A program made the translations under genes and the position numbers. A DNA stretch of 64,000 bases, taken from SVTX01 sp045632305. Its GTDB lineage: Bacteria > Bacillota > Clostridia > Oscillospirales > CAG-272. The stretch is from contig JAZQWL010000032.1 of assembly GCA_045632305.1 (NCBI GenBank), positions 62,001 to 126,000 on the forward strand, read 5' to 3'. The notes below the pieces were generated by a model. The model had not been told where the DNA came from, did no database searches, and saw only the letters and a program-made list of their open reading frames with translations. Every line of letters starts with the position of its first letter. Position 1 is the stretch's first letter. This document shows, one piece after another, positions 58,743 through 64,000 of this stretch.

Positions 58743-59603
58743 TTATCCTCTATGGCTATAAACCTTATAGTCGTCCCAGATCTTTTCAAGCGAAAGGAGT
58801 CGTTCGGTAACAACCTCACCGCTCTCTCTGGAAACACCTACGATAAGCGCATTGATTACCGACATAGGAGCTACAAGAGAGTCCATAAAGGACGCCATAT
58901 CACTCTGCGCGATAAGAAGATTTGTCGCGCATTCCGCAATAGGAGAGCTTTCGCTGTCCGTAAGCGCGATTATCTTCGCGCCCGCCTGCTTTGCATAATT
59001 TACTGCGTTTACAAGGTTTCTTGAATATCTCGGAAAGCTCACGGCAATTACTACGTCATGAGGGCCGACCGACATAAGCTGCTCGAAAATTTCAATACCC
59101 GATGACGCTTTTACGAGCTTAACCTTATCGTAAATAATACTGAGACCGTAATTGAGGAATCCCGCAAGATTGGAGGACGCTCTCATACCGAGAATGTATA
59201 TTTTTCTTGCGCCAACGATATTCTTGACCGCAGAATTGAACGCATCCTTATCAATACTCTCAAGCGTGTGCTTGATCTTTTCGATATCTGAATAAAGCAC
59301 CTTGGACAGAAGGTCTCCGTCACCAATAAGCTGATTTGTTACCTGCACTCTCTGAAAAGATGTAAGCTTGGTTCTTATAAGCTCCTGAAGGGCTTTCTGG
59401 AATTCGGGATATCCCTCAAAGCCAAGCTCGATTACAAATCTTACAACGGTGGACTCAGACACACCTACCTCCACGCCAAGCTTTGCCGCGGTTAAAAAAG
59501 CCGCCTTGTCATAATGATTAATTATGTATTCAGCAATCCTCTTCTGTCCCTTGGAAAATCCCTGCATGCCGTCTTCCATTGACTTCAAAATATCAATTTT
59601 CAT
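58743..59603 (-). CDS. MurR/RpiR-family transcriptional regulator
   Basis: 286 residues. N-terminal HTH_6 (GFSKGQKRIAEYIINHYDKAAFLTAAKLGVEVGVSESTVVRFVIELGF, in part, about 16-62) and a C-terminal SIS sugar-phosphate-binding domain (ARKIYILGMRASSNLAGFLNYGL, ALTDSESSPIAECA). AAAGGAGG upstream. The palindrome at 59634-59654 lies in its leader, suggesting autoregulation. The effector is unknown. Confidence 0.9.
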   Translation of the reverse strand: MKIDILKSMEDGMQGFSKGQKRIAEYIINHYDKAAFLTAAKLGVEVGVSESTVVRFVIELGFEGYPEFQKALQELIRTKLTSFQRVQVTNQLIGDGDLLSKVLYSDIEKIKHTLESIDKDAFNSAVKNIVGARKIYILGMRASSNLAGFLNYGLSIIYDKVKLVKASSGIEIFEQLMSVGPHDVVIAVSFPRYSRNLVNAVNYAKQAGAKIIALTDSESSPIAECATNLLIAQSDMASFMDSLVAPMSVINALIVGVSRESGEVVTERLLSLEKIWDDYKVYSHRG

Positions 59604-59633
59604 ATTTGTAATCCTCCTTTGCAGTATTCATGC

Positions 59634-59654
59634 CTTTCATATATAATATGAAAG
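59634..59654. promoter_or_regulatory. Palindromic operator in front of the RpiR gene
   Basis: CTTTCATA and TATGAAAG are exact inverse copies with a 5-bp centre. It lies 31 bp upstream of the start codon and 20 bp downstream of the -10 box. RpiR regulators bind such palindromes, so autorepression is inferred. Confidence 0.55.
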
Positions 59655-59674
59655 AATACAAATCCACATTTTAC

Positions 59675-59703
59675 ATTATACTATTATTTTGCAAGATTGT
59701 CAA
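59675..59703 (-). promoter_or_regulatory. Promoter of the RpiR gene
   Basis: Minus strand TTGACA, 17 bp, TATAAT. Exact consensus for both boxes. Confidence 0.9.
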
Positions 59704-59755
59704 TCATTTTTGATGATTTTTTGCAATTTGCAACAAGAAAAATTGCAAAAATACA

Positions 59756-59775
59756 GGGCTATGATTTCATAGCCC
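59756..59775 (-). terminator. Terminator after recR
   Basis: GGGCTATGA and TCATAGCCC form a 9-bp stem 7 nt after the recR stop, followed by TGTATTTTTG on the minus strand. Confidence 0.75.
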
Positions 59776-59781
59776 TTATAT

Positions 59782-60381
59782 TCAACAATCTCTTCTGCCT
59801 TCAATGGCGCGGAACAGAGTAACCTCGTCGGCATATTCAAGATCCGCCCCCATAGGAACGCCGTAAGCAAGTCGCGTAACCTTTACGCCAATCGGCTTAA
59901 GCAATCTTGATATGTACATAGCCGTCGCCTCACCCTCGACCGTGGGATTCGTAGCGACGATTACCTCCTCCACCTCATCCTCGGCAATTCTCTCAAGAAG
60001 CTCCTTGATCTTGAGCTTATCGGGAGTGATGCCGTTCATAGGAGAAATAACACCGTGAAGCACGTGATAAAGTCCTCTGTATTCCCTTACCTTTTCCATA
60101 GAAATTACCGCCTTGGGATCAGAAACAACGATGATCGTTTTTCTGTCTCTCTGCATATCGGCGCAAACGGGACAAATTTCCTTATCGGTTATGTTCTGGC
60201 ACACGGGACAGAGATGAATTTTTCTCTTTGCCTCAAGAATCGCACCTGCAAATTCTTCCGCCTCGCCGTCGCTCATTTCAAGCACGGAGAACGCCATACG
60301 AAGCGCGCTCTTCTTACCTACGCCGCCGAGAGATCCGAACTTTTCCGCGAGATTCTGGAGCGATTCAATGTATTCCGCCAT
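59782..60381 (-). CDS. recR: Recombination protein RecR
   Basis: 199 residues. HhH motif LGGVGKKSALRMAF (about 18-31), C4 zinc finger (C58, C61, C70, C73), Toprim domain with IIVVSDPK and the C-terminal GADLEYADEVTL. It works with RecO in RecF-pathway gap repair. It begins 1 nt after ybaB, in the conserved dnaX-ybaB-recR order. Confidence 0.97.
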   Translation of the reverse strand: MAEYIESLQNLAEKFGSLGGVGKKSALRMAFSVLEMSDGEAEEFAGAILEAKRKIHLCPVCQNITDKEICPVCADMQRDRKTIIVVSDPKAVISMEKVREYRGLYHVLHGVISPMNGITPDKLKIKELLERIAEDEVEEVIVATNPTVEGEATAMYISRLLKPIGVKVTRLAYGVPMGADLEYADEVTLFRAIEGRRDC

Positions 60382-60382
60382 A

Positions 60383-60733
60383 TCAGAACATTCCGGGCAT
60401 ACCCATGCCCATGCTGCCCGTGATCTTTTCCATTTCCGCGTTGCTTACGGATTCAACTCTCTTAATTGCCTCGTTAACTGCGGCTACGAGAATATCGGAA
60501 AGTGTTTCTACGTCATCGGGATCCACGATCTCGGGCTTGATATCGATAGCAAGAATTTCCTTCTTGCCGTTGATCTTAACGGATACAACGCCGCCACCTG
60601 CCTGAATATCGTATTCCTTTTCCTCAAGCTGCGCCTGCTTTTCTGCCATTTCCTCCTGCATTTTCTGCGCCTGGCGAAGCATTGCCTGCATGTTTCCTGC
60701 GCCGCCCATTCCCTTCGGTACGTTAGCTCTCAT
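60383..60733 (-). CDS. ybaB: YbaB/EbfC nucleoid-associated protein
   Basis: 116 residues. A Gly/Met/Gln-rich N-terminus (GGAGNMQAMLRQAQKMQEEM), the strand-rich core (GGGVVSVKINGKKEILAIDIKPEIVDPDDVETL in part) and a helical end. Binds DNA; the role is not well defined. Lies between dnaX and recR. Confidence 0.95.
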   Translation of the reverse strand: MRANVPKGMGGAGNMQAMLRQAQKMQEEMAEKQAQLEEKEYDIQAGGGVVSVKINGKKEILAIDIKPEIVDPDDVETLSDILVAAVNEAIKRVESVSNAEMEKITGSMGMGMPGMF

Positions 60734-60762
60734 TTTCTATAATTCCTTTCGTTTCGTTAAAT

Positions 60763-62400
60763 TTATTCTTCTGAATTCAAAATGATTTCTTCAATTGCGC
60801 TGTTCTTCTTGCTTTCCGCTTCATATTCAAACAAAACGTTATTCTTAGTATACTGCTTGCCGAATATTTCGGAAAGAACCTGATACATCTCCGTATCCGC
60901 ATTGAATATCTTGATACGGTCTATATCATCCGCGGAACCAAATTTAAATACGATACGTCCTTCTTCATCCAAATACCATTTCGCGCCATAGAAGAACGCC
61001 GCGTTCATGGGGCTTACCGCCGTTAACTTTTCTTGTATTTCCGCGCGATTTTTCAATGCCTTAAGAACTCTCTTCTGCGAATTCTGTACCGGCTTTACCG
61101 TCTGCTCGCGCTTCATTGTCGGAGGCGCGTCGGATTTGAACATATCGTCATCATCAGCCATCACGACCGCCTTACGCGGCTTTGCCTTTTTCTCCTCAGC
61201 GGGCGTTATATCCGCTTTTATCTCGGATGCGGTAATCATAGCACCCGATGATATATTTTTGATCTTCTGTTCTATATCGCCGATTCTGTCGAGCATCGCC
61301 TGAGTTGAGCCCGCAAGGCGCGGCTCGCACATTCTCACAAGCGTAAGCTCGGCAACTATTCTTTTAACGGAATTAGATTTCTGCATAGTAAGATAAGCGT
61401 CTTCAACGAGTGAACAGTGATACGACAGGGCTTCATGCGTCATTTTAGCCGCAAGAGCTTTGAGCGAAGCAGCTTCACTGTCGGTAAGATCAAGATATTC
61501 GCTCGGATTTGACGAGATCTTTACTATAAGCAAATCGCGGTAAAGTGAAAGAAGCTCCTGCCAGAAGACCTGCAGGTCTTTAGAGGAATTGACCGCGCTT
61601 GAAATAATCTCAAAAATTCCGTCGAAATCCTTATTTATAACCTTTTCACAGAGTCGGATCATTTCTCCTCTTCCCGAACTGCCTATGCACTCGTGAACCA
61701 GAGCGTCATCAATTTTAACCCTCGATCCCGCGCAAAGCTCAAGCAAGCTGATAGCATCACGCATACCGCCCTGTGCCTGACGGGCAATTAGCTGAGCCGC
61801 GCTATCCTCAATTTCAATACCCTCATTCTTTGCGATATAAAGAAGTCTGTCACGAAGCACCTGAGTCGTGATTCTGCGGAAATCAAATCTCTGACAACGG
61901 GAAATTATCGTCGCGGGGAGCTTGTGAAGCTCGGTAGTCGCGAGAATAAAGATAACGTGCTCCGGTGGTTCTTCTAGCGTTTTGAGCAACGCGTTGAACG
62001 CGCTTGTCGAAAGCATATGAACCTCGTCTATTATATATACTCGGTATTTAAGGGCCGAAGGGGTATATACCACCTCGTCTCTGATATCTCTTATATTATC
62101 AACGCCGTTGTTGGAAGCCGCGTCCATTTCAAGCACGTCGGTAGCGGAGCCATTCTCGATAGAAAGGCACGCCGCACACTTACCGCAGGGATTTCCGTCA
62201 TGCGGATCAAGGCAGTTTACCGCGCGGGACAGAATTTTCGCGCAAGAGGTCTTACCCGTTCCTCTCGAGCCGCAGAAAAGATACGCGTGCGAGAACTTAC
62301 TGTTCGCAACCTCATATTTCAATATATTCGTTATATGCTCCTGACCGCAAACCGAATCAAAGGTCTGTGGACGCCACTTTCTGTATAAAGCTTGATGCAT
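60763..62400 (-). CDS. dnaX: DNA polymerase III subunit gamma/tau
   Basis: 545 residues. Clamp-loader AAA+ domain: Walker A GSRGTGKTS (44-52), zinc cysteines C63, C72, C75 and C78, Walker B VYIIDEVHML (121-130) and the sensor SRCQRFDFRRI. The C-terminal tau part is shorter than in E. coli. I used the ATG at 62400 (MHQALYRKWRP); a longer frame to 62571 runs into the SRP RNA. AGAGG precedes the start. Confidence 0.96.
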   Translation of the reverse strand: MHQALYRKWRPQTFDSVCGQEHITNILKYEVANSKFSHAYLFCGSRGTGKTSCAKILSRAVNCLDPHDGNPCGKCAACLSIENGSATDVLEMDAASNNGVDNIRDIRDEVVYTPSALKYRVYIIDEVHMLSTSAFNALLKTLEEPPEHVIFILATTELHKLPATIISRCQRFDFRRITTQVLRDRLLYIAKNEGIEIEDSAAQLIARQAQGGMRDAISLLELCAGSRVKIDDALVHECIGSSGRGEMIRLCEKVINKDFDGIFEIISSAVNSSKDLQVFWQELLSLYRDLLIVKISSNPSEYLDLTDSEAASLKALAAKMTHEALSYHCSLVEDAYLTMQKSNSVKRIVAELTLVRMCEPRLAGSTQAMLDRIGDIEQKIKNISSGAMITASEIKADITPAEEKKAKPRKAVVMADDDDMFKSDAPPTMKREQTVKPVQNSQKRVLKALKNRAEIQEKLTAVSPMNAAFFYGAKWYLDEEGRIVFKFGSADDIDRIKIFNADTEMYQVLSEIFGKQYTKNNVLFEYEAESKKNSAIEEIILNSEE

Positions 62401-62449
62401 AGAATATACCTCTCTCATGATTTTAGCACAAACGCAGTGTTGCAAAACA

Positions 62450-62724
62450 AGACCATACACCTCAATCTCGTGCATCACCTCCACGCGATCTTCGTACCTA
62501 CTGCTCGGAGCAGGCAACCTCACGGCACATTGGGTTAACCGCTTAATGCTGCTTGGTTCCCCACCTGACATGGTTCACAGCTCCCAATTGCGCAAGACCC
62601 GCACGTCAACACAGCAGAATACGACTCAATTCGTAAAGGTTCAACCCTCAATTGTGGGATTCACCCCTGCTGTAGCGGATTTCAGGTACAGGGCTCCGCT
62701 GCTTCCCCGGCTAGTATGGCCTTA
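62450..62724 (-). ncRNA. ffs: Signal recognition particle RNA (long Firmicutes type)
   Basis: About 275 nt with both domains. Alu part: GCCGGGGAAGCAGCGG, CCTGTACCTGAAATCCGCT and GCAGGGGTGAAT. S domain: GTGAACCATGTCAGGTGGGG, AACCAAGCAGCATTAAG. Ends GGCCATAC (5') and GTATGGTC (3') pair. It closely follows the Bacillus scRNA. dnaX lies directly downstream, as in Bacillus. The ends are estimated to within about 5 nt. Confidence 0.93.
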
Positions 62725-62756
62725 TTTCACAGCACTGCGCTGCGTTTTACCATATT

Positions 62757-62785
62757 ATTATAGCAGATTAATGGATAACTTTCAA
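62757..62785 (-). promoter_or_regulatory. Promoter of SRP RNA (and dnaX unit)
   Basis: Minus strand TTGAAA, 17 bp, TATAAT. The -10 box ends about 30 bp before the RNA 5' end. Confidence 0.85.
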
Positions 62786-62874
62786 GCCCTTTTTGAAAAA
62801 TAATCAATATTTTTTATATTTTATATTCTCTTTGCAAAAAACGCAAAAAAATGTCCGAATATTTGATAAAACTA

Positions 62875-62903
62875 TTGTATTTGGGAAAAATTACTGCTAT
62901 AAT
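62875..62903 (+). promoter_or_regulatory. Promoter of proC
   Basis: TTGTAT, 17 bp, TATAAT, with a TG one base before the -10 box (extended -10). The predicted transcript starts near 62,910, which fits the ATG at 62939. Confidence 0.75.
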
Positions 62904-62938
62904 CATTGTATAAATTATGCTATGAGGTAATACTGATC

Positions 62939-63715
62939 ATGAAAATCGGATTTATAGGCGCGGGAAATATGGGTTCGGCGGTCGCAAAGGCGGTCGCAGA
63001 TGCGGGATATACCTGCCTTATATATGACAGACACGAGGAGAAAATTCAATACACAGCAGCGCTTTGCACAGGCATGTGCGCTACCCTTGAGGATATAAAG
63101 GAACACGCAGATTTTGTATTCCTCGGTATAAAACCGCAGGGACTCGAGAAATCCCGCGAGGAGCTTCTCCCCTACCTTTCGGGCAAGGTTGTAATAAGCA
63201 TGCTCGCAGGCAAAAAATGTAGCGACATAGAGCTTGAGCTTAACGCCCGCGTTATCAGAATCATGCCAAACACGCCCGTTTTCTGCAACGAAGGAGTAGT
63301 GCTTTACTGTATTTCCGAAAACATATCGGCAAACGAAGAAAAGAGCTTCTGCGACATGATGTCAAGATGCGGAATGCTATCTAAAATCGACGAGGATAAG
63401 ATAGATGCGGCAACAGCCATTTCGGGCTGCGGACCGGCGTTTGTTTACATGTTTATCGACGCCCTGGCAAAGGGTGGAGTTGAATGCGGAATTACTTATG
63501 AGCAAGCCATAGAATATGCCGCGCAGACGCTTATCGGAAGCGCAAAAAATCTACTTGCCCGAGCAGAATCACCCGACAAGCTCACACGTGACGTTTGCTC
63601 CCCCGGCGGAAGCACCATCGAGGGTGTGAATCACCTGAAAAATAACGGTTTTGAAGGAATTGTACGCAATGCCGTTTGCGCGTCCTTCAACCGAACACAG
63701 GAGCTTGGAAAATAA
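62939..63715 (+). CDS. proC: Pyrroline-5-carboxylate reductase
   Basis: 258 residues, last step of proline synthesis (P5C to proline with NAD(P)H). N-terminal Rossmann motif GFIGAGNMGSAV (about 4-15), IRIMPNTPVFCNEG (about 110-123), and the C-terminal signature DKLTRDVCSPGGSTIEGVNHL. I used the ATG at 62939 since the longer frame from 62906 would start upstream of the predicted transcript. Terminator follows. Confidence 0.96.
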   Translation: MKIGFIGAGNMGSAVAKAVADAGYTCLIYDRHEEKIQYTAALCTGMCATLEDIKEHADFVFLGIKPQGLEKSREELLPYLSGKVVISMLAGKKCSDIELELNARVIRIMPNTPVFCNEGVVLYCISENISANEEKSFCDMMSRCGMLSKIDEDKIDAATAISGCGPAFVYMFIDALAKGGVECGITYEQAIEYAAQTLIGSAKNLLARAESPDKLTRDVCSPGGSTIEGVNHLKNNGFEGIVRNAVCASFNRTQELGK

Positions 63716-63722
63716 AAAATTA

Positions 63723-63756
63723 CAGCCGAGGATAACTCTCCTCGGCTTTTCTTTTT
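63723..63756 (+). terminator. Terminator after proC
   Basis: AGCCGAGGA and TCCTCGGCT form a stem with a short loop, followed by TTTCTTTTT. It begins 8 nt after the stop. Confidence 0.85.
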
Positions 63757-63784
63757 CGTTATTTAAATAACTTAAAAAAACATA

Positions 63785-63813
63785 TTGACAACGATTGATT
63801 TTAGTGATATACT
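63785..63813 (+). promoter_or_regulatory. Promoter of the partial gene at the right edge
   Basis: TTGACA, 17 bp, TATACT on the plus strand, about 47 bp before the ATG. Confidence 0.85.
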
Positions 63814-63859
63814 CTATCCTTGTGTGATTTTTTAATATTATAAATAAGGATATACAGTA

Positions 63860-64000
63860 ATGAACAGAGCTTTAGTTTCACATAGACACAGACGGAAGAT
63901 CGACCTTCGCGCGGCGCTTACCGTATTTGCTCATAAGGTGTTTGATTTTGCGCGGGCAAACACGGTTTTGTGTATCGCTTCGACATTGGCGATCATCTCA
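63860..64000 (+). CDS. Start of a membrane-transporter-like gene (runs off window)
   Basis: 47 residues, MNRALVSHRHRRKIDLRAAL..., ending in NTVLCIASTLAIIS, which looks like the first helix of a membrane protein. The 'FxxxNTVLCIAxxLAIxS' style resembles the N-terminus of ArsB/NhaD (SLC13-type) permeases in Clostridia, but this is too short to be sure. AAGGA 11 nt upstream and a good promoter support the start. Confidence 0.4.
   Translation, partial: MNRALVSHRHRRKIDLRAALTVFAHKVFDFARANTVLCIASTLAIIS

Overview
The window is a chromosomal segment of an endospore-forming, moderate-GC Clostridia-type Firmicute. The evidence is the sporulation genes yqfC, yqfD and ylbJ, a long Bacillus-type SRP RNA directly upstream of dnaX, an IspH/ribosomal protein S1 fusion, a T-box in front of valS, and the era-recO-ybeY-phoH housekeeping cluster. 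A gut Oscillospirales or Christensenellales relative is a reasonable guess, but the sequence does not settle it.

Left flank (1-10.4 kb): a trmD fragment and rimM; yajC with a TIGR04086-type membrane protein; then one leftward operon (yqfC, yqfD, phoH, ybeY, an unknown membrane protein, era, recO, an Orn/Lys/Arg decarboxylase-family gene). The divergent ylbJ is followed by tRNA-Thr(GGT).

Prophage (10,357-48,914, about 38.5 kb): it is inserted in the 3' half of tRNA-Thr. The boundaries are a perfect 53-bp direct repeat (attL/attR), with a tyrosine integrase beside attR. Almost everything from 45.6 kb down to 10.6 kb is on the minus strand. Transcription order is lysogeny switch, about 20 small early genes (many zinc ribbons), a replisome organizer with internal iterons, a ParB-like protein, a RinA/ArpU-like candidate activator, terminase, portal, a repeat-rich virion protein, a 2,819-residue polyvalent protein, scaffold, capsid, adaptor, nozzle-like protein, a DUF6273 receptor-binding protein and membrane proteins. 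No tail tube, sheath or tape measure is visible, so a short-tailed (podovirus-like) virion is inferred. Two widely separated sites share AATAAGTTGyGACAA-N19-TATTATA, and each is followed by an intrinsic terminator exactly 36 nt before the first gene of a structural block. I read these as activator-dependent late promoters with terminator-controlled leaders. The giant gene contains an AT-rich stretch that coincides with its MuF_C-like and ADP-ribosyltransferase-like domains, suggesting an exchangeable effector cassette.

Right flank (48.9-64 kb): the host terminator displaced from tRNA-Thr, two diverged about 115-bp repeats that resemble old tRNA 3' ends, then T-box-valS, a DUF4349 lipoprotein and a HAD phosphatase. 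Next comes a leftward block (ispH-rpsA fusion, plsC, cmk, a BaiN-type flavoprotein, an RpiR regulator), then recR-ybaB-dnaX-SRP RNA, proC, and the start of a truncated gene at the window edge.
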